Part shown: piece by piece, positions 29,802 to 39,707 of the stretch | Layout: every line of letters starts with the position of its first letter | Numbering within the stretch: position 1 is the first letter of the stretch | Assembly (NCBI GenBank): GCA_003327425.1 | Contig: QOQW01000003.1 | Location: forward strand, 62,001-126,000 | From: Candidatus Ozemibacter sibiricus | GTDB taxonomy: Bacteria; Muiribacteriota; Ozemobacteria; Ozemobacterales; Ozemobacteraceae | Length of the DNA stretch: 64,000 nt | Direction of reading: 5' to 3' | Made by a program: the position numbers and the translations under genes | The notes under the pieces: model-generated | Databases searched by the model: none | What the model was told of the DNA's origin: nothing | What the model saw: the letters and a program-made list of their open reading frames with translations, nothing else

Positions 29802-32690
29802 GTGGAAAACAGCATCCTGGCGGCCCAGTCCTTATTCTGGTTGGCACCTTTCGGGTCATTGCTCGCCCTCGTGTTCGCCTACATTTTCTATTCGAACATG
29901 ATGGCTTCCGATCCAGGGAGTCAACGCTCCCAGGAGATCGCCAGCTACGTCAAAGAAGGGGCGATGTCCTACCTCTGGAGCCAGTATCGAGTGGTGGGGT
30001 ATTTCTTCCTGTTCGCCTTCGCCTTCTTCGCGTTCCTGGCCTTCGTCCTGCATGTCCAGAGCCCCTGGACCCCGATCGCCTTCCTGACCGGGGGCTTCTT
30101 CAGCGGGCTGGCCGGCTACCTCGGGATGATCACCGCCACCAATGCCAGCAACCGCACGGCCGCGGCCGCCGCCAAGTCCCTCAACCAGGGGCTGCAGGTG
30201 GCGTTCCGCAGCGGCGCCGTCATGGGCTTCGTCGTGGTGGGGCTGGGCCTGCTGGACATCTCGATCTGGTGGAAGATCCTGACCTGGATCATGGAGGCCA
30301 AGGAAACGTTCAAGGACAGCATGTTCCGGGTGAAGGACTACGTCGAGATCACCACCATCATGCTGACCTTCGGCATGGGGGCCAGCTCGCAGGCGTTGTT
30401 CGCGCGCGTCGGGGGCGGCATCTTCACCAAGGCCGCCGATGTCGGCGCCGACCTCGTCGGCAAGACCGAAGCCGGCATTCCCGAGGACGATCCGCGCAAC
30501 CCGGCCGTCATCGCCGATAACGTCGGCGACAACGTCGGCGACGTGGCGGGCATGGGCGCCGACCTCTATGAATCCTACTGCGGCTCGATCCTGGCCACGG
30601 CGGCGCTCGGCGCGACAGCTTTCTCGAGCCAGGCGCTGCTCAAGTACCAGCTCGGGGCGATCATTCTGCCGATGGCCATTTCGGGGGTCGGCATCATCTT
30701 CTCGCTGCTGGGCGTCTACTTCGTCAACACCCAGGAGGACGCCTCCCAGAAAGACCTGGTGGCGGCGCTCGGGAAGGGCATCAACCTCGCGTCGCTGCTG
30801 ACCGCGATCGGCGCGGCGGTTCTGGTCTACGTCCTGCTGCCAGACCATTTCTACATCTACGGGTCGATCCTCAGCGGCCTGATGGCCGGCATCATCATCG
30901 GCTGGGCCACCGAGTACTACACCTCGGCCGACTACGAACCGACCAAGGAGGTGGCCGCCCAGTCGACCACCGGCCCGGCCACTGTGATCATCGAAGGGAT
31001 CGCTTCGGGCATGCTGTCGACCGGCGTGCCGGTCGTGGTGGTCTGCGTGGCCATCCTGTTCGCCTACGGCTTCGCCGGCGGGTTCGAGAACTCGGCCATG
31101 GGTCTGTACGGCATCGGTATCGCCGCGGTCGGCATGCTGGCCACCCTGGGCATCACCCTGGCCACCGACGCCTACGGTCCGATCGCCGACAACGCTGGCG
31201 GCAACGCCGAGATGTCGCACATGGGTCCCGAGGTCCGCAAGCGGACCGACGCGCTCGACTCCCTGGGGAACACGACCGCCGCCACCGGCAAGGGCTACGC
31301 CATCGGCTCGGCGGCGCTGACCGCCATGGCCCTGCTCGGCGCCTACGTCGAAGAGCTGCGCATGGGGCTGATCCGGTTGGCCAACTCGACCGGGGACATC
31401 GTCGACAAATACATCTTCACCGGGCCCAAGACCGCCATTCCGGTGGAGACGGCCTCGCTGCACGACTTCATGGTCTACTTCGACGTCAACCTGATGAACC
31501 CGCAGGTGCTGGTCGGGGTCTTCGTCGGCGCCATGCTCGTCTTCGTGTTCTGCGCCCTGACCATGAAAGCGGTCGGACGGGCGGCCCACAGCATGGTCGT
31601 GGAAGTGCGCCGCCAGTTCAAGGAGATCCCTGGCCTGCTGAAGGGCGAACCCGGCGCCAAGGCCGACTACGCGTCGTGCGTGGCGATCTCGACCAAGGGA
31701 GCCCAGCAGGAGATGGTGTTCCCCAGCCTGCTGGCCATCATCATCCCGGTCGTCATCGGTCTGATCCTCGGCCCCAGCGGGGTGATGGGCCTGCTGATCG
31801 GCGGCCTGGCCTGCGGCTTCGCCGTGGCCATCTTCATGGCCAACGCCGGCGGCACCTGGGACAACGCCAAGAAATACATCGAATCCGGCCAGCACGGCGG
31901 CAAAGGCTCTGATTGCCACAAGGCCGGCGTGGTCGGCGACACGGTCGGCGATCCGTTCAAGGACACCTCCGGCCCCTCGCTGAACATCCTGATCAAGCTG
32001 ATGAGCATGGTGGCGGTCGTCGTCTCCGGACTGACCGTGTCCTATTCGCCCAGCATCCAGTATCTCCTCGGCTTCAATCCGGCCGAGCGGCGGTTGAAGG
32101 AAGAGGCGCGCACGGCCTACAAGGAAGGCGCGCTGAAACTGGTCGACCCCAAGACCGGCGGGGCGGCGGTGCCGACCGAGGAGGGCATCCTCGACGATGA
32201 AGATCCGTTGATGGGCACCGATGACACCATCCTGCCCGAGGATGAAGAAGGGCTCCTCGGCGAGGAAACCGCCTCCGACACGCTCGATGAACCTCTGCCC
32301 GCCACGACCGAGACCTCGACCGGCACCAAGCCGGCAGCGCCCAGCAGCGGCAACGACGGGTTCGGCGGCCTCGATGAACCCACCAAGCCGGCCAAACCGG
32401 CGACCAGCGGCAGCGGAGACGACGGGTTCGGCGGCCTCGATGAGCCGGCCAAGCCCGCCAAACCCGCCACCGGCGGCAGCGTTGGCGATGGCTTCGACGC
32501 GCTCGATGCCCCCGCCAAGCCGGCCGACAAACCCGCCGACAAACCGGCCGACGCCCCCGCGGCGACCGACAAACCCGCCGACAAGCCGGCCGATGCTCCG
32601 GCGGCGGCCACCGACAAACCCGCCGACAAACCGGCTGATAAGCCGGCCGACAAGCCGGCCACGGGTGGTGGTGGCGCCTTCGACGAGTAA
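29802..32690 (+). CDS. hppA: Membrane-bound ion-translocating pyrophosphatase, K+-dependent type, with long C-terminal tail
   Basis: 962 residues with a GTG start behind AAGGAGG. About the first 755 residues are the usual multi-helix membrane pyrophosphatase, with the pyrophosphate/Mg2+ site (DVGADLVGKTEAGIPEDDPR, NVGDNVGDVAGMGADLYESY, and GGTWDNAKKYIE, GDTVGDPFKDTSGPSLN). The protein splits PPi to pump H+ or Na+ across the membrane. At the potassium-site signature it has GNTTAATGKG with Ala493 where K+-independent enzymes have Lys, so K+ dependence is predicted; H+ versus Na+ cannot be decided. After the last helix (about residue 757) comes a hydrophilic tail of about 200 residues, with three 22-residue repeats (GFGGLDEP...KPAKPA) and then Lys-Pro-Ala-Asp repeats. 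Such a tail is not normal for the family. Confidence 0.93.
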   Translation: MENSILAAQSLFWLAPFGSLLALVFAYIFYSNMMASDPGSQRSQEIASYVKEGAMSYLWSQYRVVGYFFLFAFAFFAFLAFVLHVQSPWTPIAFLTGGFFSGLAGYLGMITATNASNRTAAAAAKSLNQGLQVAFRSGAVMGFVVVGLGLLDISIWWKILTWIMEAKETFKDSMFRVKDYVEITTIMLTFGMGASSQALFARVGGGIFTKAADVGADLVGKTEAGIPEDDPRNPAVIADNVGDNVGDVAGMGADLYESYCGSILATAALGATAFSSQALLKYQLGAIILPMAISGVGIIFSLLGVYFVNTQEDASQKDLVAALGKGINLASLLTAIGAAVLVYVLLPDHFYIYGSILSGLMAGIIIGWATEYYTSADYEPTKEVAAQSTTGPATVIIEGIASGMLSTGVPVVVVCVAILFAYGFAGGFENSAMGLYGIGIAAVGMLATLGITLATDAYGPIADNAGGNAEMSHMGPEVRKRTDALDSLGNTTAATGKGYAIGSAALTAMALLGAYVEELRMGLIRLANSTGDIVDKYIFTGPKTAIPVETASLHDFMVYFDVNLMNPQVLVGVFVGAMLVFVFCALTMKAVGRAAHSMVVEVRRQFKEIPGLLKGEPGAKADYASCVAISTKGAQQEMVFPSLLAIIIPVVIGLILGPSGVMGLLIGGLACGFAVAIFMANAGGTWDNAKKYIESGQHGGKGSDCHKAGVVGDTVGDPFKDTSGPSLNILIKLMSMVAVVVSGLTVSYSPSIQYLLGFNPAERRLKEEARTAYKEGALKLVDPKTGGAAVPTEEGILDDEDPLMGTDDTILPEDEEGLLGEETASDTLDEPLPATTETSTGTKPAAPSSGNDGFGGLDEPTKPAKPATSGSGDDGFGGLDEPAKPAKPATGGSVGDGFDALDAPAKPADKPADKPADAPAATDKPADKPADAPAAATDKPADKPADKPADKPATGGGGAFDE
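32355..32665 (+). repeat. Tandem repeats encoding the HppA tail
   Basis: Three imperfect units with a period of about 66 bases (starting near 32355, 32421 and 32487) encode DGFGGLDEP-type modules. They are followed by a 12-base-period array (about 32515-32665) encoding K-P-A-D repeats interrupted by A-P-A-A. Third-position changes between units show that the repeat is maintained at protein level and not just freshly copied. Confidence 0.75.
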
Positions 32691-32712
32691 CCGTTCCTTC
32701 CTGGCCGTTCTG

Positions 32713-32748
32713 GAACGCCCCCGCCCGCGCGGGGGCGTTCTCCTTTTC
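32713..32748 (+). terminator. Rho-independent terminator of hppA
   Basis: GAACGCCCCCGC pairs with GCGGGGGCGTTC (32713-32740), followed by TCCTTTT. It lies 22 bases after the stop codon. Confidence 0.88.
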
Positions 32749-32921
32749 GACGACTCGCTCCGGCCACTCGCCTGGCGGCTTCCACGGTCGCCCCCCCGCC
32801 TGATGGGTCGCTGTCAGCGGGCGAAGAGGGGACGCGAAACACGGAGAGCCTGACCAACCGCTCGCCGCGTCTCTCCTGGCGAAAACCTCGCGCCAGCCGC
32901 CCTGATCACCGCAACGGCCGG

Positions 32922-32951
32922 TTGCGAAGCGGTTCTGTCGCATGCTACAGT
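32922..32951 (+). promoter_or_regulatory. Promoter of cyuA-aroA
   Basis: TTGCGA (32922-32927), 18 bases, TACAGT (32946-32951), 25 bases before the start codon. Each box matches four of six. Confidence 0.45.
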
Positions 32952-32976
32952 TTCCCACAACGACTTGGAGGATCCC

Positions 32977-34278
32977 ATGACCACGCTGGCCTGCCTGGAA
33001 GAGGCTCTTCACCACGATATCAAGCCGGCCTGCGGCTGCACCGAGCCGGCCGCCATCGCCCTGGCGGCCTGCCACGCCACCCGCCTGGCCGGCGGCGAGA
33101 TCGAGCGCCTCGAGGTCCAGGTCTCGACCAACCTGTTCAAGAACGCCGTCGAAGTGGGCATCCCGGGCACGCACGGCGCCCGCGGCATCGAACTGGCGGC
33201 CGCGCTGGGCTGCGTCCTGTCGGACGGGCCGACCGATCTCACCATCCTGAACGCCATCGACGAGGCCCGGCTGGCCAAGGCGCAGAGCCTGGTCCAGGAC
33301 GGTCGGATCGTCCTGCGTCTCGATCAGTCGCGGCAAGGGTTGCACCTCGACTGCACCGCCCGCTCCCGCAGCGGACAAGGCCGGGCGGTGATCAGCGGCA
33401 GCCATGAACACCTCGCCCGCCTGGAACGGAACGGCACCGTCGTCCACGAAGCCCCCGAGCCCGACCCGAAACGCAGCAGCAAGGTGCTCGAGGCGCGGCA
33501 GGCCCTGGCCAACGAACGGGTAGCCGCCCTGCTCGAGGCGCTGCCGGCCCTGCCGGCCGCCACCCGCACGTTCCTGCTGGAAGGCATCGACATGAACCGG
33601 AAGGTGGCCGAGGCCGGCCTGCACAACGGGGGCAGCCTGAAGGTCGGCGGCGCCTACCGCACCCTGATCCAGAAGGGGTGGTTGGCCAACGACGTCATCA
33701 CGCGCGCCAAGATGCTGACCTCGGCGGCGGTCGACGCGCGCATGTCCGGCTGCGAGCTGCCGGTCATGACCTCGGGCGGCTCCGGCAATCAGGGCCTGAC
33801 CATCACCCTGCCGCTCTCCGTGCTGGCCACCGTGCGCAGCCTGCCCGAGGCGCGCCTCACCGAGGCGCTGGCGCTGGCGCATGCCATCACCTCGATCCTG
33901 AAGCATCACACCGGCACCCTGTCGGCCATGTGCGGGTGCGTGGTCTGCGCCGGCACCGGCCTGACCGCCGGCGTCACCTACCTGCTCGGCGGCGGGCTCG
34001 AGGCCATCACCGCCGCTGTCAACACCATGACCGGCGGCATCACCGGCATCATCTGCGACGGCGCCAAGGTCGGGTGCGCCATCAAGCTGATCACGGCGGT
34101 CGATGCGGCCTTCCAGGCCGCCTTCCTGGCCCTGCACGGGATCTGCCTGCCCAGCACCAACGGGGTGGTGGGCGCCACCGTCGAGGAGAGCCTGCGCAAC
34201 ATCGGCCTGGTGGCGGCGCCGGGCATGGTCGGCACCGACGCCCAGATCCTGGCCATCATGACCAGCAAGCCGATGTGA
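32977..34278 (+). CDS. cyuA: L-cysteine desulfidase family protein (CyuA/YhaM, UPF0597)
   Basis: 433 residues from ATG 32977 with GGAGG upstream; the in-frame TTG four codons earlier lies on the ribosome binding site. The length matches E. coli CyuA. Family landmarks: DIKPACGCTEPAAIALA near the N-terminus, NLFKNAVEVGIPGT, SGGSGNQGLTITLPL, and the cysteines of the oxygen-sensitive 4Fe-4S cluster in CGCVVCAGTG and ICDGAKVGCAIK. The enzyme splits cysteine into pyruvate, ammonia and sulfide; the fold is shared with Fe-S serine dehydratases, so serine is a possible substrate. Seven bases separate it from aroA. Confidence 0.92.
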   Translation: MTTLACLEEALHHDIKPACGCTEPAAIALAACHATRLAGGEIERLEVQVSTNLFKNAVEVGIPGTHGARGIELAAALGCVLSDGPTDLTILNAIDEARLAKAQSLVQDGRIVLRLDQSRQGLHLDCTARSRSGQGRAVISGSHEHLARLERNGTVVHEAPEPDPKRSSKVLEARQALANERVAALLEALPALPAATRTFLLEGIDMNRKVAEAGLHNGGSLKVGGAYRTLIQKGWLANDVITRAKMLTSAAVDARMSGCELPVMTSGGSGNQGLTITLPLSVLATVRSLPEARLTEALALAHAITSILKHHTGTLSAMCGCVVCAGTGLTAGVTYLLGGGLEAITAAVNTMTGGITGIICDGAKVGCAIKLITAVDAAFQAAFLALHGICLPSTNGVVGATVEESLRNIGLVAAPGMVGTDAQILAIMTSKPM

Positions 34279-34285
34279 GCCCGCC

Positions 34286-35590
34286 ATGGGCCGCACCCTC
34301 GAGATCGCTCCGTGTCGCACCTTCCAAGGGGAACCGCGCCTGCCCGGCGACAAGTCGATCTCCCATCGCGCCCTTCTGCTGGCGGCCCTGGCTGAGGGCA
34401 CCAGCCGGATCACCGGCCTGGCCACCGGCTGGGACATTTTAGCCACGCGCGAGGCCCTGCGCCGGTTCGGCGTCGCGATCGACCTGGGGTCGGAAACCGC
34501 GGTCACGGTGGGCGGCGTGGGCGGCGCCCGCCATCTCCAGGAGCCGGCGGAACCCATTCCCTGCCTGAACTCCGGCACCACGGCCCGCTTGCTGGCGGGC
34601 ATCGCGACCGGCCTGCCCGGCTTGACCATCCTGACCGGCGACGCGTCGTTGCGCCAGCGCCCGATGCGACGCATCATCGAACCCTTGCGGGAAACCGGGG
34701 CCGGTCTGTGGGGGCGCGCCCAGGACACCCGACTGCCCGTGTGCATCCAGGGCCGGGAGCGGCTGCGACCGCTCCACTACCGCCTGCCGGTCCCATCGGC
34801 TCAGGTCAAATCGGCGCTGCTGCTGGCGGGCCTGGCGGCCGAAGGGATCACGACGATCGAAGAGCCGATCCCGACCCGCGACCATACCGAGACCATGCTG
34901 CGGGCCATGGGCGTCGACTGCCGGCAGGAGGGGACCCGCATCACCCTGAGGGGGCCAGGGGTGCCGCACGCCGGCGACCGGCTCATCCCGAAAGATCCGA
35001 GCGCCGGCGCGGTCTTTGCGGTCGGGGCGGCCATCCATCCCGGCAGCCAGGTGGTGCTGCGGGACCTGGGCTTGAATCCGACCCGCACCGGGTATCTCGG
35101 CATTCTGGCCCGCATGGGCGCCGACATCGAGGTCCTCCATCGCGAAGAAAAGGATGGCGAGCCGATCGGTGACGTGGTCGTGCGCGGCCGGGGGTTGCGC
35201 GGTCTCGACCTGGAACCAGCCGACATTCCCGGTCTGATCGATGAGATTCCCCTGCTGGCCGTCGCCATGGCCCTGGCCGAGGGGCCCTCGTCGGTGCGCG
35301 GCGCCGAGGAGTTGCGCCGGAAGGAATCGGACCGGCTGGCCAGTCTGGCGCAGGAGCTGCAACGCTTCGGCCTGGCGATCACCGAAACTCCCGACGGATT
35401 CAAGCTCCCCGGCGGGGGACGACCCATCGCGCCGGCCTGGGCCGACACCCACGGCGACCACCGGATCGGACTGGCGGTGGCCATCCTGGCCACGGCGGCG
35501 ACCGGCACCACCTTGCTCCGCGAGGCCCAGTGGATCGACGTGTCCTTCCCGGGCTTCGAGGCCGAACTCCGCCGCCTGGCCCGCGCCTGA
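34286..35590 (+). CDS. aroA: 3-phosphoshikimate 1-carboxyvinyltransferase (EPSP synthase)
   Basis: 434 residues. Landmarks: LPGDKSISHRALLLAALAEG at the N-terminus (Lys and Ser bind substrates), LNSGTTARLLAGI (the class II/Gram-positive-like form of the motif), RQRPMRRII, PVPSAQVKSALLLAG, DHTETMLRAMG, IDEIPLLAVAMALAEG, and RRKESDRL, with GDHRIGLAVAI near the C-terminus. It joins PEP to shikimate-3-phosphate in aromatic amino-acid synthesis. It is co-transcribed with cyuA and sits before the cmk-rpsA gene, an order (aroA-cmk-rpsA) seen in many bacteria. Confidence 0.96.
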   Translation: MGRTLEIAPCRTFQGEPRLPGDKSISHRALLLAALAEGTSRITGLATGWDILATREALRRFGVAIDLGSETAVTVGGVGGARHLQEPAEPIPCLNSGTTARLLAGIATGLPGLTILTGDASLRQRPMRRIIEPLRETGAGLWGRAQDTRLPVCIQGRERLRPLHYRLPVPSAQVKSALLLAGLAAEGITTIEEPIPTRDHTETMLRAMGVDCRQEGTRITLRGPGVPHAGDRLIPKDPSAGAVFAVGAAIHPGSQVVLRDLGLNPTRTGYLGILARMGADIEVLHREEKDGEPIGDVVVRGRGLRGLDLEPADIPGLIDEIPLLAVAMALAEGPSSVRGAEELRRKESDRLASLAQELQRFGLAITETPDGFKLPGGGRPIAPAWADTHGDHRIGLAVAILATAATGTTLLREAQWIDVSFPGFEAELRRLARA

Positions 35591-35722
35591 CGGACGCCGG
35601 AAGCAGCCCCAGGACCGACCACGGGGTTTCCTTTCGGCCGCGAACTTTTTCGCTTGCATCTTCCTGTGAAATGTTGTACGTTGTTCGGCACTACTCGCCC
35701 GTATTTCCCTTTTCGGGGGCGA

Positions 35723-38467
35723 ATGTCCGCAGGAGTTGGTCGTTCAGCCTTGGAATCTCATCACCAGACAGAGGGCCCGTCGGCTACCATCATCGCCATC
35801 GACGGTCCCGCCGGAGCCGGAAAGAGCACTGTCGCCAAGAAGGTCGCCGAGAAACTGGGGTATTCCTATCTCGACACCGGGGCCATGTACCGTGCTGTTA
35901 CCCTGAAGGCCCTGCGCGAGGGGGTCGATTTCCATGACCCGAACCAGTTGTATGCCTGCGCCGCGAGTTCGAACCTGCGGTTCGAGGAGCGCCCGGGTTC
36001 CCCCTTGCCCAGCGTGTTTTTGAACGGCACCGACGTCACCGAGGCGATCCGCGACCCCGAGGTGACGCGGCATGTCTCCGATGTAGCCAAAGACGCCAAG
36101 GTGCGGGAGTGCATGACCCGCCTGCAGCAGCAGATCGGCGCGCACGGGCGCTGGGTGGTCGATGGCCGCGACATCGGCACGGTGGTCTTCCCGAACGCGC
36201 GGGTCAAGATCTTCCTGAGCGCCTCGATCCGGGAGCGCGCCGAGCGCCGGTTGAAGGAACTGCGGGCCAAGGGGTTCGCCGTCAGCCTCGAATCGCTGAT
36301 GGAAGAGATCGCGCGCCGCGACCAGATCGACTCGACGCGGGACGTCGCCCCGCTACGCCAGGCCGAAGGGGCCCACTTTTTGGATACCACGGATCTGACC
36401 ATCGAACAGGTGGTCGACCGCATCATCGAAATCGCCACAGCCAAGGCTGCCAATTTCCGGATGGAGGAACGTATGGAAGACGTCGTCAAACCCGCCAACA
36501 CCCCAGTGAAAGATGAATCACAGATGACGATGGAGGACCTCGAGAGAGAAATGAGCGGGGAGTTCCGTACGATCCGGAACGGTGCCATCGTCACCGGCAC
36601 GGTCATCGATCTGACCCCGACCGGCATCTTCGTCGATCTCGGGTACAAGACCGATGGCGTGATCCCGGTCGAAGAATTCGACGGGGAGATGGTGAAATCG
36701 CTGAAGGTCGGCGACAAGATCCGCGTCTACGTCAAGAGCGTCGACGACGGTCGCGGCCAGCTGGTGCTGTCGCATCGCCGGGCCCGCGAACTGGACGCCT
36801 GGGATCAGATCCAGGAAGCGCACAAGAACCACACGCCGATCGAGGGCATCCTGCGCGAGCGGATCAAGGGCGGCTACAACGTCGACATCGGCGGCGTGCG
36901 CGCCTTCCTGCCGCAGAGCCAGCTGTCGCATGGCAAGAATGTGAAGGAGAGCATCGGCAAGTCCTTCCCGATGATGGTGACCGAGTTCGATCGCCGCCGC
37001 AAGAATGTGGTGGTCTCGGAGCGGGCGGTGGTCGAGGAGATGCGCAACAAGCGGCGCAGCGAGATCTTCGAGAAGTACCAGCCGGGCGACCTGATCAAAG
37101 GCGTGGTGTCGCGCCTGGTCGAGTATGGCGCCTTCGTCGACCTGGGCGATGGCGTCGAAGGGCTGATCCACCGCAACGACCTGAGCTGGTCGGTGATCAC
37201 CAACCCCCGCGAAGTCGTCCAGCCCGGCCAGGAGATCGAGGCCAAGATCCTGAAGATCGACCATGAGAAGGGCAAGATCTCGCTGGGCCTGAAGCAGAAG
37301 AAGGAAGACCCCTGGGTCACCGTCGATCAGCGGTACGAGGTCGGCCGGAAGTACCAGGGCAAGGTCAAGAACCTGATGGACTTCGGAGCCTTCGTCGAAC
37401 TCGAGGAAGGCGTGGAGGGACTGGTCCACATCTCCGACCTGTCGTGGGCCCGCAACGTGCGGCACCCGAGCGACATCGTCAAGTCGGGCGACACCATCAC
37501 CGTCCTGGTGAAGGAGATCGACAAGGCGAAGAAACGCATTTCCCTCTCCTACAAAGAGACCCAGCCCCACCCCTGGGAGAACATCGAGCAGCGCTTCAAA
37601 GTCGGCGACCTGGTCAAAGGCCGGGTCAACAACCTGACCGACTTCGGCGCCTTCGTCGAGATCGCGGAAGGCATCGAAGGGCTGCTGCACATCTCCGACA
37701 TGGATTGGGTGAAGAAGGTCAACCACCCCAAAGAGATCCTGGAGAAAGGCCAGGAAGTCGAAGTCAAGATCCTCAACATCGACTCTCACAACCGGCGCCT
37801 GTCGCTGGGCCTGAAGCAGACGACCAACGATCCCTGGACCGATCTCGACAAACTGTTCAAGGTCGGCGACATCGTGACGGGCGTGGTGAAGAACCTGGTC
37901 AGCTACGGCGCGTTCGTCCAGCTCGAGAACGGCCTGGAAGGCCTGCTGCACATTTCCGAGTTCAGCTGGCAGAACGACGTCAAAGATCCGGCCGACGTGC
38001 TGAAGGTCGGCGATCAGGTCACGGTCGCCATCTACGAACTCGACAAGTACAAGCAGAAGATCGGCCTGTCGCTGCGGCGGGTCGGCGAAGACCCCTGGAA
38101 GGGCATCGAGAAGCGCTTCCCGGTCAATTCCCTACAGCAGGGCAAGGTCATCCACATCGAGAACAGCGGCGCCGAGGTCGAACTGGCCGAGAACGTCCGC
38201 GGGTTCATCCATGTCTCCCAGATCGCCCAGGAGCGGGTGCAGCACCCCAGCGAGGCCGTGAAGGAAGGCGACATCGTGACGGTCAAGGTCCTCGAGATCG
38301 ACCGCAAGAACCGCAAGCTGAAGCTGTCGATCAAGGAAGCGGTCCTCGACAGCGAGCAGCGCGAGCTGAAGAAGTTCCAGCAGCAGTCGAACGAAGGGTT
38401 CTCCGACACGATCGGCGACCTGATGCGCGACAAGCTGGCCGCCCTGAAGGAACAACTGAAAGACTGA
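35723..38467 (+). CDS. cmk-rpsA: Cytidylate kinase / ribosomal protein S1 fusion with seven S1 domains
   Basis: 914 residues from ATG 35723, the start closest to the kinase domain; a 23-codon extension is open upstream. Residues about 20-245 are cytidylate kinase (IDGPAGAGKST, DTGAMYRAVTLKAL, RDIGTVVFPNA, and RDQIDSTR), which phosphorylates CMP and dCMP. After a short linker come seven consecutive S1 domains (about 283-876), each with the pattern G-x-V-x-x-[ILV]-x-x-[FY]-G-A-F-V and [EG]-G-L-[IVL]-H. S1 brings mRNA to the ribosome. Domains 1 and 2 look like the ribosome-binding pair of S1. A strong internal Shine-Dalgarno and ATG (36463-36475) at the domain junction could produce free S1 as well. 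Confidence 0.93.
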   Translation: MSAGVGRSALESHHQTEGPSATIIAIDGPAGAGKSTVAKKVAEKLGYSYLDTGAMYRAVTLKALREGVDFHDPNQLYACAASSNLRFEERPGSPLPSVFLNGTDVTEAIRDPEVTRHVSDVAKDAKVRECMTRLQQQIGAHGRWVVDGRDIGTVVFPNARVKIFLSASIRERAERRLKELRAKGFAVSLESLMEEIARRDQIDSTRDVAPLRQAEGAHFLDTTDLTIEQVVDRIIEIATAKAANFRMEERMEDVVKPANTPVKDESQMTMEDLEREMSGEFRTIRNGAIVTGTVIDLTPTGIFVDLGYKTDGVIPVEEFDGEMVKSLKVGDKIRVYVKSVDDGRGQLVLSHRRARELDAWDQIQEAHKNHTPIEGILRERIKGGYNVDIGGVRAFLPQSQLSHGKNVKESIGKSFPMMVTEFDRRRKNVVVSERAVVEEMRNKRRSEIFEKYQPGDLIKGVVSRLVEYGAFVDLGDGVEGLIHRNDLSWSVITNPREVVQPGQEIEAKILKIDHEKGKISLGLKQKKEDPWVTVDQRYEVGRKYQGKVKNLMDFGAFVELEEGVEGLVHISDLSWARNVRHPSDIVKSGDTITVLVKEIDKAKKRISLSYKETQPHPWENIEQRFKVGDLVKGRVNNLTDFGAFVEIAEGIEGLLHISDMDWVKKVNHPKEILEKGQEVEVKILNIDSHNRRLSLGLKQTTNDPWTDLDKLFKVGDIVTGVVKNLVSYGAFVQLENGLEGLLHISEFSWQNDVKDPADVLKVGDQVTVAIYELDKYKQKIGLSLRRVGEDPWKGIEKRFPVNSLQQGKVIHIENSGAEVELAENVRGFIHVSQIAQERVQHPSEAVKEGDIVTVKVLEIDRKNRKLKLSIKEAVLDSEQRELKKFQQQSNEGFSDTIGDLMRDKLAALKEQLKD
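36463..36475 (+). promoter_or_regulatory. Internal ribosome binding site and in-frame start for free S1
   Basis: GGAGG (36463-36467), five bases, ATG (36473-36475), in frame with the fusion, exactly between the kinase domain and the first S1 domain. Translation from here would give a 664-residue, seven-domain S1. Spacing and strength match those of the best starts in the window. Confidence 0.65.
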
Positions 38468-39598
<1,131 letters not shown>

Positions 39599-39615
39599 GC
39601 CTACCGGCGATGCGG

Positions 39616-39649
39616 CGGGCCGGAGCCCGATGACCGCGGCTCCGGCCCG
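39616..39649 (+). other. Perfect 12-base-pair hairpin between gap and pgk
   Basis: CGGGCCGGAGCC (39616-39627) pairs with GGCTCCGGCCCG (39638-39649) around a 10-base loop. There is no T tract, so full termination is unlikely; it may protect or attenuate the mRNA and set gap and pgk expression apart. Confidence 0.7.
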
Positions 39650-39707
39650 TGCCGCCCCGACCGCGACGCCCCCGATTCCGACACTGACAAGGAGGCATTG
39701 ACCACCC

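Noticed and set aside
29838-29862. TGGCAC followed by TTGCT as a sigma54 promoter
   Set aside because: The distance between the GG and GC elements is far too long, and it lies inside the hppA coding region.
29856-31919. Minus-strand open frame inside hppA
   Set aside because: His/Asp/Gly-rich shadow of the conserved pyrophosphatase.
32355-32665. CRISPR or satellite array
   Set aside because: The period of 12 and 66 bases is explained by amino-acid repeats in frame with hppA.
32074-34746. Minus-strand open frame of 890 codons across hppA tail, cyuA and aroA
   Set aside because: It crosses a terminator, a promoter and parts of three real genes; shadow frame.
35660-35690. TTGCAT-17-TACGTT before cmk-rpsA as a promoter
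   Set aside because: The -10 box matches only three of six; not listed as a feature, although aroA could provide read-through transcription.
36518-37951. Minus-strand open frame inside rpsA
   Set aside because: Antisense of the S1 repeats, so it looks repetitive itself, but has no start signals.
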